From Pseudorhizobium pelagicum (lineage in GTDB: Bacteria; Pseudomonadota; Alphaproteobacteria; Rhizobiales; Rhizobiaceae), in assembly GCA_000722615.1 (NCBI GenBank), contig JOKI01000002.1:222424-286423 (forward strand): DNA of 64,000 bases. Direction: 5' to 3'. The translations under genes and the position numbers were made by a program. The notes beneath the pieces were generated by a model, which saw only the letters and a list, made by a program, of their open reading frames with translations, searched no databases and had not been told where the DNA came from. Positions 15,805 through 27,433 of the stretch are shown here, in pieces. Numbering within the stretch: position 1 is the stretch's first letter; each line of letters begins with the position of its first letter.

Positions 15805-17352
15805 TCAATGCTGCGGAGCAAGCGCGCCGTCATCGATATGCGCGCGTGCATAGACCTTTGCCGCGATCACGGCGAGGAGCACGAGCGTGACGGTTGCCAC
15901 CATGCAGCAGACCGCGAAGCCGAGTGAAAAACCGGCCTTGGCCGTCTCCAGCCATGCCGCCGCGGCAGGGTCCGTGATCGCTTGCGCCGTTTCGACGGCG
16001 CCGGCCAGGGTGGCGGAGACGGCCTGTGCCTGCGTGTCTGTCAGGCCGCTCAGATCCACGCCCGTCATGGTCATCCGGTAGACGAGGGTGGCGAGGCTGC
16101 CCAGGAGGGCAATGCCCAGGGCGCCACCGAATTCGGCGCCGGTTTCCGATATGGCCGACGCCGATCCGGCCCGTTCCGGCGGAGCCGTCCCGACAATGAG
16201 GCCGGTGGTCGTCAGGACCACCGGCACAAAGCCGAGGCCGATGATCATGCTGGAACCCAGGATGCCGAAGAGGTTCTCGGCATAGGCGGCCATCGCCATC
16301 GACGCCGTGCCCACGGCGTTGACCAGCAGTCCGCCAATGACCGTGCGGACCGGTCCGAGGCGGTTGGTGAAGCGGTAGGCCTGGAAGGACATCACGGTGA
16401 AGACGAACGCCGAGGGTATCGACCACAAGGCCGCCTCCAGCGGCGAGAGGCCGAGCACCAGCTGCAGGAAGAGGTTCTGGAACAGAAAGACGCCGAACAC
16501 GAAGAAGACGCCGGCGAGATTGACCATGAGCGAGGCCGTGAAGGCGGGGATGCGGAAAAGGGCAAGGTCGATCAGCGGATCGGCCAGATGTTTCTGGCGC
16601 CGCACGAATGCCATTCCAACCAAAACACCGACGGCAATGTAGAGGAGCTGCGATAGCTGGAAGCCATCGGCGGCCATGTGCTTGACGCCGTAGATGACCG
16701 GGAGGACGGTTGCGAGCGATAGCGCAACGCTTGCAAGATCCAGCCTGCCTGCCTCCTCGTTGCGGTATTCCGGCAGCAGGAAGGGCGCCACGGCCAAAAG
16801 GACCATCATCACCGGTATGTTGATCAGGAAGACCGAACCCCATTCGAAATACTGGAGCAGGACGCCACCGATCAGCGGGCCGACGAGGCCGCCCAGCGCA
16901 AAGGCCGTGCCCCAGATGCCGATCGCCCTGTTGCGTTCGGCCTCGTCCCGGAACAGATTGACGATGAGCGAGAGGGTCGAGGGCGCGATCGTCGCGCCGG
17001 CAACGCCCAGCAATGCTCTTGCGACGATGAGCTGCCCGGCGGTGCTCGAGAAGGCTGCGAAGGCGGATGCGACGCCGAAGGAGAAGGCGCCGATCAGGAG
17101 AACCCGCCGACGCCCGATCCGGTCACCGAGTGTCCCCATGGTCACCAGGAAGCCGGCGACCATGAAGCCATAGATATCGTTGATCCAGAGCAGCTGCGCG
17201 GCCGACGGATCAAGGTCGGCGACGATGGCCGGCATGGCCAGAAACAGGACCGAGAGGTCCATGGAATAGATCAGGCAGGCGATCGACAGGACGCAGAGGC
17301 CGATCCATTCACGGCGGGTCGCCCGCTCCGGCGTTACGATATCCTCGGCCAT
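15805..17352 (-). CDS. MFS multidrug efflux transporter, DHA2 (14-TM) family
   Basis: A 515-residue proton antiporter of the QacA/EmrB type in the inner membrane, with 14 hydrophobic helices. The N-terminal helix reads LCVLSIACLIYSMDLSVLFLAMPAI. The loop 2-3 motif is GTLGDRIGRRRVLL and helix 5 has the antiporter-type GATIAPSTLSLI. Substrates are probably hydrophobic or cationic drugs. The ATG at 17352 sits 6 bases after GGGAGG. No regulator is adjacent. The gene is convergent with the UdgX gene, separated by 26 bases without an obvious terminator. Confidence 0.85.
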   Translation of the reverse strand: MAEDIVTPERATRREWIGLCVLSIACLIYSMDLSVLFLAMPAIVADLDPSAAQLLWINDIYGFMVAGFLVTMGTLGDRIGRRRVLLIGAFSFGVASAFAAFSSTAGQLIVARALLGVAGATIAPSTLSLIVNLFRDEAERNRAIGIWGTAFALGGLVGPLIGGVLLQYFEWGSVFLINIPVMMVLLAVAPFLLPEYRNEEAGRLDLASVALSLATVLPVIYGVKHMAADGFQLSQLLYIAVGVLVGMAFVRRQKHLADPLIDLALFRIPAFTASLMVNLAGVFFVFGVFLFQNLFLQLVLGLSPLEAALWSIPSAFVFTVMSFQAYRFTNRLGPVRTVIGGLLVNAVGTASMAMAAYAENLFGILGSSMIIGLGFVPVVLTTTGLIVGTAPPERAGSASAISETGAEFGGALGIALLGSLATLVYRMTMTGVDLSGLTDTQAQAVSATLAGAVETAQAITDPAAAAWLETAKAGFSLGFAVCCMVATVTLVLLAVIAAKVYARAHIDDGALAPQH

Positions 17353-17456
17353 TTTCATCCTCCCGGAAAGCCGGCGGAGATTTCGCCCATTTTTCCAGTT
17401 TGGCAAGTGCCCATTAACTGTCCCGCGACGGGACGGGGTGCCGCAGGCCAGGCCTG

Positions 17457-17927
17457 TTACGCCAGCGTCTGCGGCCCGGTGACATAGGCGTCCAGCCGTG
17501 CCAGCGTCTGCTTGCCGCCGTCCTCGGCGCCGTGTTTCAGAGTCGCGTCGCGCGCTTCAGCCGTCGGGAACTGCAGGGAGATCGTGATGCGCGTGCCGTC
17601 GCCTTCCGCGTCGAGGGTGATGGTGCCGACAAACCATGGGGGTTCTCCGACTTCGGCGCCATGGTCATAGACGATGCGTTCGGGCGGGGTGATCTCGGTA
17701 TAGCGAATCCAGTTCGGCCAGTCCTTGCCGTCCGGCCCGTGCATGGTGTAGCGCCACATCCCGCCGACGGCGAAATTCATCTCGTGGGTTTCTGTCTTGA
17801 AGCCATCCGGCCCCCACCACTGGTCCAGATGTCCGGCCTCCGTCAGCATCTTGAAGACCAGTTCGCGCGGCGCGGCAATCAAGCGATCGACCGTCAGGCT
17901 TGTGTTCGGATCGGGTTGCATCGTCAT
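17457..17927 (-). CDS. SRPBCC (AHSA1-like) domain protein
   Basis: A 156-residue START-fold protein of the AHSA1 group. The typical opening is VDRLIAAPRELVFKMLTEAGHLDQWWGPDGF, with PERIVYDHG and a C-terminal helix. Such proteins bind hydrophobic ligands; the function in bacteria is unclear. It is the third gene of an ArsR-AHSA1-AHSA1 operon and starts one base after the stop of the preceding gene (TGACATG). The frame extends further upstream but that stretch overlaps the previous gene and is not coding. Confidence 0.8.
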   Translation of the reverse strand: MTMQPDPNTSLTVDRLIAAPRELVFKMLTEAGHLDQWWGPDGFKTETHEMNFAVGGMWRYTMHGPDGKDWPNWIRYTEITPPERIVYDHGAEVGEPPWFVGTITLDAEGDGTRITISLQFPTAEARDATLKHGAEDGGKQTLARLDAYVTGPQTLA

Positions 17928-17928
17928 G

Positions 17929-18372
17929 TCAGTGGGCTCCGGCCAATTCGAGAAGATTTTCCAGGCGGTCGAAATTCTGTTCGTTCGCGGCGGCGATAAA
18001 TTTCTGCAGCTGCAGGTTCTCCTCCGTCGGCTCGAACAGCATCCGCCAGCGAAGCCATGTGCCGCCATCCTCCTGCAGGAAGTCCATCTCCATGGTGAAG
18101 ACGTGCATGGGCTCGTGGTGGAGGAAGACGATGCGCCGACCGGGCACGATCTCCTGGAACGTCGACCTATTGTCAAAGTCCGTGCCGTTGGACGCGGTCA
18201 TCGTGATCTGCCACATGCCGCCGGGGCGGAAGTCAAAGGCGCCGATCGTGTTGGTGAAACCGTGCGGCCCCCACCAATGCTTGAGCTTTTCCGGATCGGC
18301 GAAGGCACCGAAGAGCGTTGCTGGATCAACGGCAAAGAAGCGCTCGTTGAGGATCTCCATCCGGTCCGTCAT
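17929..18372 (-). CDS. SRPBCC (AHSA1-like) domain protein
   Basis: A 147-residue START-fold protein, paralogous in pattern to the next gene (ERFFAVDPATLFGAFADPEKLKHWWGPHGF, then PGGMWQITM and GRRIVFLHHEP). The ATG overlaps the stop of the ArsR gene by 4 bases (ATGA), so its translation is coupled to the regulator. ArsR-AHSA1 gene pairs are very common, and the ArsR protein usually represses the operon. Confidence 0.8.
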   Translation of the reverse strand: MTDRMEILNERFFAVDPATLFGAFADPEKLKHWWGPHGFTNTIGAFDFRPGGMWQITMTASNGTDFDNRSTFQEIVPGRRIVFLHHEPMHVFTMEMDFLQEDGGTWLRWRMLFEPTEENLQLQKFIAAANEQNFDRLENLLELAGAH

Positions 18373-18713
18373 TTCGCTTCCTCCTTCTGCCCGGTCCTGC
18401 TGTCCAACGTGGCGATGTACTCCTCGAGCCGGTCGAGCCGTTTCTCCCAGAGCGCCCGGTATTCGCCCAGCCAGTCGTCCACCTGTTCCAGAGGAGCGGC
18501 TTCCAGCCGGCAGGGGCGCCATTGAGCATTGCGGCTGCGGGAGACGAGCTTTGCCCGCTCCAGGACCTTCAGATGCTTGGAGACCGCGGGCAAGCTCATG
18601 TCGAAGGGAGCGGCCAGCTCGTTCACCGTCGCCTCGCCATGCGCCAGCCGGGCGAGGATGGCGCGACGGGTCGGGTCGGCAAGGGCGGAGAGGGTGGTCG
18701 AAAGCTCATCCAT
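18369..18713 (-). CDS. ArsR family transcriptional regulator
   Basis: A 114-residue winged-helix repressor. LSALADPTRRAILARLAHGEATVNELAAPF leads into the recognition helix MSLPAVSKHLKVLERAKLVSR. It lacks cysteine metal sites and belongs to the metal-independent subgroup that heads ArsR-AHSA1 operons. It likely autoregulates the three-gene unit. The AT-rich stretch just upstream (18716-18760) probably contains promoter and operator. Confidence 0.85.
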   Translation of the reverse strand: MDELSTTLSALADPTRRAILARLAHGEATVNELAAPFDMSLPAVSKHLKVLERAKLVSRSRNAQWRPCRLEAAPLEQVDDWLGEYRALWEKRLDRLEEYIATLDSRTGQKEEAK

Positions 18714-18806
18714 CTACTATTTAGCCGTTCGGTTAATTAACTTTATGGATAAATAAAGAGTTTGCCTGCTCTCGTCAAGCCGCGGGTGTCTCGACCGGGA
18801 GTGGCT

Positions 18807-19127
18807 TTAGGCTGCACGCGGCGTTATTGCGTCAAGCTCTTTAGAAATGACGCGCCGCCGTTGCATCAGATCGAAATCAGCCTGAAGACCGAGAAAGTAA
18901 CCTTCACTCAGGCCAAAGTAGCGTGCGAGGCGAAGGTCCGTATCGGCAGTGACCGCCCGTTTGCCGAGAATGATTTCGTTGATCCGGCGCGGCGGCACGG
19001 CAATCGCACGGGCCAGGGCATTCTGGCTCAGCCCGACTGGCTTCATAAATTCCTCCGCGAGGATTTCTCCGGGGGTCGGGTTATCAATCAGGTCGCCGTC
19101 ATTCATGGTAGTCAACAATTTCGACAT
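18807..19127 (-). CDS. HigA-type antitoxin (XRE family)
   Basis: A 106-residue helix-turn-helix protein of the HigA/GraA group. TPGEILAEEFMKPVGLSQNALARAIAVPPRRINEIILGKRAVTADTDLRLARYFGLSEGYFLGLQ is the complete family signature. It neutralises the adjacent HigB-like toxin and represses the operon. ATG at 19127 has GGAGG twice just upstream and overlaps the toxin gene by 29 bases; ATG at 19106 is a shorter alternative. In this locus the toxin gene comes first, as is usual for higBA. Confidence 0.85.
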   Translation of the reverse strand: MSKLLTTMNDGDLIDNPTPGEILAEEFMKPVGLSQNALARAIAVPPRRINEIILGKRAVTADTDLRLARYFGLSEGYFLGLQADFDLMQRRRVISKELDAITPRAA

Positions 19128-19383
19128 CCTCCGCACCTCCGTCTTTCCAAACAAAGCAAACACGCCATTGATCGTTGATCCGGATGCTGTGTTGGCCTGC
19201 GCGATTGCCCCGCAAGAGTTCGAGCCGATTGCCGGGCGGCACCTTCAGATCTGAAATCACCCTGGACTGATTGATCATGCGCAGCTTGCGAAGTGCAACT
19301 GTTTGTATGTCCGAGGGGAGCTTCCTGCTCCGGCGCCCCGACCAAACAAGACTGGTTTCATCGTCAGCGAAACTACGGATCAT
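19099..19383 (-). CDS. HigB/RelE-type toxin
   Basis: A 94-residue RelE-fold mRNA interferase. MIRSFADDETSLVW at the start, LKVPPGNRLELLRGNRAGQHSIRINDQWRVCFVWKDGGAEDVEIVDYHE at the end are the family signature, with the catalytic-type arginines and the terminal YH(E). It cleaves mRNA at the ribosome when free of the antitoxin. The antitoxin gene overlaps its 3' end. The pair lies between the ArsR operon and carB, a typical single-locus insertion in core DNA. Confidence 0.85.
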   Translation of the reverse strand: MIRSFADDETSLVWSGRRSRKLPSDIQTVALRKLRMINQSRVISDLKVPPGNRLELLRGNRAGQHSIRINDQWRVCFVWKDGGAEDVEIVDYHE

Positions 19384-19396
19384 CAGCTATCGTAAC

Positions 19397-19438
19397 AAAA
19401 CGGGCCTCATAACGCAACGCGTCATGGGCCCCGTTTTC
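19397..19438 (-). terminator. Terminator of carB
   Basis: A long imperfect hairpin (minus strand AACGGGGCCC ... GGCCCGTTTT) begins 19 bases after the carB stop, ending in four T residues. It also isolates the higBA pair from carB. Confidence 0.7.
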
Positions 19439-19456
19439 CGACTGATGTTCGGTGGA

Positions 19457-22942
<3,486 letters not shown>

Positions 22943-23207
22943 GGGCGTCTTCCAGTTTTTTGGTGCGCGAAAAGCCGGCCAAGGCAAATTACCGGCCGGG
23001 GCGCGCATGGAGGGTCTTTTCAGGCTAGAAGCGGCTTATATGGAATTGTGCGGCAGAGCGGAACCCCGGAAATGAGGAATCCAGCCGGAAATATTTCACA
23101 GTTTCCTCGATGCTCGTGGGCGGCTTTGCCGGCTGCCTTTGCGCTGTCACATTGGCGCAGCATGTGTGGCTTAGACGGCTGATCATCTTTGCGTGCAGGA
23201 TGGAATC

Positions 23208-23930
23208 ATGGCAGCCAACGCAATCTCTCCGGACCTTCTCGGCTACGCGAAGTCACACAATGCCTCGCCGCCGCGACACCTGGGGCAGCGCTACGATGCG
23301 AACGGCGCGTTCTTGCCCGAGCCGGGCAACACGGTCGTCTGCCATCTCACCGCGGATTCCGAGACCGAACGGGCGCTGGCAGACGCCCGGGCACAATACC
23401 TCTGCATGCCGGAGGCCGATCGACTCGCCATCACGCCGCTTTCCAGTCTCCATATGACCCTCTTTCAAGGGATCATCGAATACAGGCGCAGCCCCGAGTA
23501 CTGGCCCGCGGGGATGTCGCTCGACACGCCGATCGACGACATGACTGCGATCCTCCGGCAGAGAATTACCGGCTTCGCCGCCGGACCAGCCTATAAGGTG
23601 CGGCTGGTTGAGGCGCTGCCGACGGGTCTCGTGCTCGAGGGAGCGACGAAAGCCGACAGGGAAAACCTCACGGTCTGGCGGGACCGGCTGGCCGATCTGT
23701 TCGGCTATCGCCATCCGGATCATGATGATTACGTGTTCCACATCACCTTTGCTTATATGATAGACTGGCTGTCAGAAGAGGTGCTGGAGCGTTGGCAGAC
23801 CATGCTTCAGGATATCGCAGACGACATTCGGCGGCGCGCACCTGTCCTGGAATTGAAGCCGCCGGCTTTCTGCGCGTTCAAGGACATGAACCATTTCGAA
23901 GAACTCGTCGTCCTGCCGGTCCAGAACTAA
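23208..23930 (+). CDS. DUF1868-type 2H phosphoesterase-like protein
   Basis: A 240-residue protein with two HxT motifs, HMTLFQG and HITFAYM, separated by about 105 residues. This is the hallmark of 2H phosphoesterases (2'-5' RNA ligase/cyclic phosphodiesterase fold), and the rest agrees with DUF1868. Both catalytic histidines are present, so hydrolysis of a cyclic phosphate or 2'-5' linkage is possible; the substrate is unknown. The ATG at 23208 follows AGGATGG closely; a GTG 15 bases upstream is the alternative. Confidence 0.75.
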   Translation: MAANAISPDLLGYAKSHNASPPRHLGQRYDANGAFLPEPGNTVVCHLTADSETERALADARAQYLCMPEADRLAITPLSSLHMTLFQGIIEYRRSPEYWPAGMSLDTPIDDMTAILRQRITGFAAGPAYKVRLVEALPTGLVLEGATKADRENLTVWRDRLADLFGYRHPDHDDYVFHITFAYMIDWLSEEVLERWQTMLQDIADDIRRRAPVLELKPPAFCAFKDMNHFEELVVLPVQN

Positions 23931-24032
23931 ACATGCTCCTAGAAAATGGCGCTGCCGAAAACTGGCAGAGCCATTTCCGCGTATGATGTCCGGGGCCGGC
24001 TTTTCGCCGACTTCACGTTCCCGGAGCAACCC

Positions 24033-24698
24033 ATGATCAAGCTGCACTATCTCGACAACTCGCGCGCCCATCGCATCCTCTGGCTCCTGGAGGAACTGGG
24101 GCTCGAATACGAGGTCGAAATCTATCATCGCGGCAGCGACATGCGCGGGCCCGACAGCCTGAAGGCGGTGCATCCGCTCGGCAAGTCTCCGATCATCGAG
24201 GATGGCGACCGGGTGATCGCCGAGAGCGGCGCCATCGTCGACTACCTGGTGGAGACCTACGGCGGCGACGAGCTGCGGCCGACAGGGAGCGAGGAGCGGC
24301 TGCGTTATAGCTATTGGCTTCACTATGCGGAGGGGTCGGCCATGCCGCTGCTCCTGCTGAAGCTGATCTTCGCGCGGCTGCCGGGACAGGTGCCCTGGTT
24401 CCTGAAGGCGCCGGCCACCCTGATCTGCAAGGGCGTCTCCCGGACACTGGTCGAGCCGCAGCTGCGCGATCACATCCGGTTCTGGAGCGGCGAGCTGGCC
24501 CGCGACGGCTGGTTTGCGGGTAAGAACTTCTCCGCTGCCGACATCATGATGAGCTTTCCCGTGGAAACAGCGGCCAGCCGGATCGATGAAGCGAAGGCTA
24601 TGGGCGCCATCCGCAGCTATCTTGCGGCGATCCGTGCGCGGCCCGCCTATCAGCGTGCCCTCGCGCGCGGCGGCGCTTACGTCTATGCAGAGAGCTGA
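24033..24698 (+). CDS. Glutathione S-transferase
   Basis: A 221-residue GST. Residues 1-80 form the thioredoxin-like domain (IKLHYLDNSRAHRILWLLEELGLEYEV, then the cis-proline KSPIIEDGDRVIAESGAIVDYL), followed by an all-helical C-terminal domain ending in the N-capping type motif FSAADIMMSFPVE. The active residue region is SRAHRI, in which serine may activate glutathione. Start at 24033 has CGGAG upstream. It conjugates or isomerises unknown electrophiles. Confidence 0.85.
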   Translation: MIKLHYLDNSRAHRILWLLEELGLEYEVEIYHRGSDMRGPDSLKAVHPLGKSPIIEDGDRVIAESGAIVDYLVETYGGDELRPTGSEERLRYSYWLHYAEGSAMPLLLLKLIFARLPGQVPWFLKAPATLICKGVSRTLVEPQLRDHIRFWSGELARDGWFAGKNFSAADIMMSFPVETAASRIDEAKAMGAIRSYLAAIRARPAYQRALARGGAYVYAES

Positions 24699-24788
24699 AG
24701 CGTCCGCTGCCCTGAAGCCGGGAGTGGAACGCTTTGACCAGCCCGGTATTATGGGCGGTAGAAGAAGCAGCAGCAGAGGACGCTTGCC

Positions 24789-25691
24789 ATGGAATGGAAA
24801 GGCCGCCGACAGTCGAGCAATGTCGAAGATCGGCGCGGAGCGGGCGGGCGCAGTTCCCGCGGTGGCCTGCGGATACCCATGGGTCGCGGCGGCATGCGTC
24901 GCGCCGGCGGCGGGCTTGGGATCGGCAGCATCATCCTGATCCTGATCGTCTCCTGGGCGCTGGGTATCAATCCGCTGACGCTCCTGTCTGGTGACACCGG
25001 TTCCACGGGTGGCGGCTACGAGCAGCAGCAGACCCAGAACGCGGCGCCCGCAAACGATGAGACGACCGCCTTCGTGCGCACCGTGCTTGCGGAGACGGAG
25101 GATACCTGGAACGGCATCTTCCAGGCCGGCGGCGAGACGTATCAGGAGCCGACGCTCGTGCTGTTCTCCGGCCAGGTCGAATCCGCCTGCGGCTTTGCCT
25201 CTTCGGCAACGGGGCCTTTCTACTGCCCGGGTGACCAGAAGGTCTATCTCGACACCGCCTTCTTCCAGGACCTGCGCCAGCAGTTCGGAGCCTCCGGCGA
25301 TTTTGCGGAAGCCTATGTGATTGCCCATGAGGTCGGCCATCACGTGCAGAACCTCCTCGGCATCCTGCCGCGGTTCAACCAGGCGCGTCAGCAGATGAGC
25401 GAAGTCGAAGCGAACCGGATGTCCGTGCGTGTCGAACTGCAGGCGGACTGCTTCGCCGGCGTCTGGGGCAAGTTCACCGACCAGAAGGGCATTCTGGAGC
25501 AGGGCGATCTTCAGGAAGCGCTGAACGCGGCCCAGCAGATTGGTGACGACACGCTGCAGCGGCAGAGCCAGGGCTACGTGGTGCCGGAGAGTTTCAACCA
25601 TGGCACCTCGGCGCAGCGGATGGAGTGGTTCCGCCGCGGCTTTGACAGCGGTGACATGAACAGCTGCGACACCTTCTCGGCCAACCTCTAG
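24789..25691 (+). CDS. Neutral zinc metallopeptidase (YpfJ family)
   Basis: A 300-residue membrane-anchored protein of the YpfJ/KPN_02809 family. A basic, glycine- and arginine-rich N terminus is followed by one membrane helix (residues 44-62, GIGSIILILIVSWALG). The main domain contains AYVIAHEVGHHVQNLLG, whose HEVGH binds zinc, a later ELQADCFAGVW segment, and the C-terminal FNHGTSAQRMEWFRRGF typical of the family. The physiological substrate is unknown. Start at 24789 is preceded by AGAGGA. Confidence 0.9.
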   Translation: MEWKGRRQSSNVEDRRGAGGRSSRGGLRIPMGRGGMRRAGGGLGIGSIILILIVSWALGINPLTLLSGDTGSTGGGYEQQQTQNAAPANDETTAFVRTVLAETEDTWNGIFQAGGETYQEPTLVLFSGQVESACGFASSATGPFYCPGDQKVYLDTAFFQDLRQQFGASGDFAEAYVIAHEVGHHVQNLLGILPRFNQARQQMSEVEANRMSVRVELQADCFAGVWGKFTDQKGILEQGDLQEALNAAQQIGDDTLQRQSQGYVVPESFNHGTSAQRMEWFRRGFDSGDMNSCDTFSANL

Positions 25692-25997
25692 GAGGCTGGC
25701 AGTCCGCCAAGCTGGTACGGAATTCCTCGGAGGAGGAGACAGTCCGCCTCCGTTCGGTCTTCGTGCCGGGAAGGTTCCGATCCGTCATCAGCATCTTTGT
25801 CGGCTGCATCAACAAGATTGAAGCTTCGCGTGTTGTCTCCGCGCGTGGCTGCGGCTAAGTCTCGCTTTCGCCCGCCAACGTTTCCGGAGCCGGGCAGGGT
25901 GGAGGCTTGCTGCACATCGGCAGCTCCTCTAAAGCCATCCGGTACTGGCCGCCCACCCCGTTCGGGGCAGCGGCCTTTTTTCATCTGGAGAACGAAG
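25692..25997 (+). other. Untranslated stretch before the MATE gene
   Basis: These 306 bases hold no credible gene. The last 50 contain a terminator-like hairpin ending only about 16 bases before the MATE start codon. This suggests either an attenuated leader or a separate short RNA ending there. I do not recognise a known riboswitch. Confidence 0.5.
25947..25981 (+). terminator. Terminator-like hairpin directly before the MATE start
   Basis: Outer stem GGCCGC / GCGGCC, inner stem CCCCG-TT-CGGGG, then six T residues (25976-25981). It reads as a classic intrinsic terminator in the direction of the MATE gene, upstream of that gene's ribosome-binding site. Confidence 0.6.
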
Positions 25998-27380
25998 ATG
26001 TCGAGCCACTCTCCCGCGATGGGGCCTGTTGCTGCGGATAACAGCTGGCGCCGCCATATCCGCTCGACGATCAATCTCGGCATCCCCTTCGTCGGCGCAC
26101 AGCTGGCGCAGATGGCGATCAACACGACCGACGTGATCATGGTCGGCTGGCTCGGCACCACGGAGCTCGCGGCCATTGTTCTTGCCAGCCAGATCTTCTT
26201 CATCGTCTTCATCTTCGGCTCGGGATTTGCCGCCGCCGTCGTGCCGATGGTGGCGCATGCGGTCGGGCGCGGCGATGTCACATCGGTGCGGCGGGCCGTC
26301 CGGATGGGCATCTGGGTGGTGCTCGGCTACGGCGCGTTGACGGCGCCGATCCTGTGGTTCTCGGAGTCGCTGCTGCTTGCCTTCGGTCAGGAGCCGGAGG
26401 TTTCCGCGCTCGCGCAAGGCTATCTGCGCGTCGCGCAATGGGGCATCTTTCCGGCGCTGACCCTGATGGTGCTGCGAAGCTTCCTGAGCGGACTGGAGCG
26501 GGGCAGCATCATCCTCTACGTGACGATCGGCATGTTCCTCGCCAATGCGTTTCTGAACTACGCCCTGATCTTCGGAAACTTCGGCGCGCCCGCCTGGGGC
26601 CTCGTCGGTGCCGCCGTGGCGTCCGTCTGTGCCAGCACCTTCGGCTGCGTGCTGATGGTAGCCTATATCAACAACCGCGCCGAGACCCACACCTACGAAC
26701 TCTTCGTGCGTTTCTGGCGCGCCGACTGGGGCGCGATCCGCGAGAACTTGGCGCTCGGGCTGCCGATCAGCTTTACGATTCTCGCCGAAACGAGCCTGTT
26801 TGCCGCCGCCTCGCTGATGATCGGCACGATCGGCACGCGCGAACTCGCCGCCCATGGCATTGCGCTGCAGCTTGCTTCGCTCGCCTTCATGATCCCGCTT
26901 GGCATGGCGCAGGTTGCCACGGTTCGCATCGGACTGGCCTATGGTCGCGGCGACATGCTGGGCGTGCGCCGCGCGGCGCTGGCGGTCCTGGCGGTCAGTC
27001 TCTGCGTCTCGGTTTGCGGCAGCACGCTGTTTGCGGTCATGCCGCGGGAGCTCGGCGCGCTCTTCCTCGATACCCGCAAGCCGGATGCGCAGGCGGTGCT
27101 CGACTATGCCGTATGGCTCATCGTGATCGCCGGCATCTTTCAGATGGCCGATGGCCTGCAGGCAGTGGGCGCCGGGATGCTGCGCGGCCTGAAGGACACG
27201 AAGGTGCCGATGCTGCTGGCGCTCATCGCCTACTGGCCGATCGGATTTGCCTGTGCCTGGTTGTTTGCCTTCCCGCTCGGCTACGGAGGACCTGGCGTCT
27301 GGTTCGGTTTCGTCACCGGCCTCGGCGCGGCGGCCTTTCTTCTCTGCGGCCGCTTCTATCTCCTGGTCCGGCGGGCATAA
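25998..27380 (+). CDS. MATE family multidrug efflux protein (NorM-like)
   Basis: A 460-residue transporter with 12 membrane helices, in two six-helix halves. The N-terminal half has GIPFVGAQLAQMAINTTDVIMVGWLGTTELAA, a strongly conserved MATE opening, and the middle has GLPISFTILAETSLF. It exports cationic drugs by sodium or proton antiport across the inner membrane. The ATG at 25998 follows CTGGAG; the longer frame runs through the upstream hairpin and is not coding. A bidirectional hairpin follows the stop. Confidence 0.9.
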   Translation: MSSHSPAMGPVAADNSWRRHIRSTINLGIPFVGAQLAQMAINTTDVIMVGWLGTTELAAIVLASQIFFIVFIFGSGFAAAVVPMVAHAVGRGDVTSVRRAVRMGIWVVLGYGALTAPILWFSESLLLAFGQEPEVSALAQGYLRVAQWGIFPALTLMVLRSFLSGLERGSIILYVTIGMFLANAFLNYALIFGNFGAPAWGLVGAAVASVCASTFGCVLMVAYINNRAETHTYELFVRFWRADWGAIRENLALGLPISFTILAETSLFAAASLMIGTIGTRELAAHGIALQLASLAFMIPLGMAQVATVRIGLAYGRGDMLGVRRAALAVLAVSLCVSVCGSTLFAVMPRELGALFLDTRKPDAQAVLDYAVWLIVIAGIFQMADGLQAVGAGMLRGLKDTKVPMLLALIAYWPIGFACAWLFAFPLGYGGPGVWFGFVTGLGAAAFLLCGRFYLLVRRA

Positions 27381-27405
27381 AAAAGGCCCGCTCGAACGGC
27401 GGGCC
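27379..27405. terminator. Bidirectional terminator between MATE gene and carA
   Basis: Stem GGCCCGC / GCGGGCC, with six T residues on the minus strand (serving carA) and ATTTT on the plus strand (serving the MATE gene). Confidence 0.85.
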
Positions 27406-27433
27406 ATTTTCAGTCTCTGTCTGCGCGTGGCGC

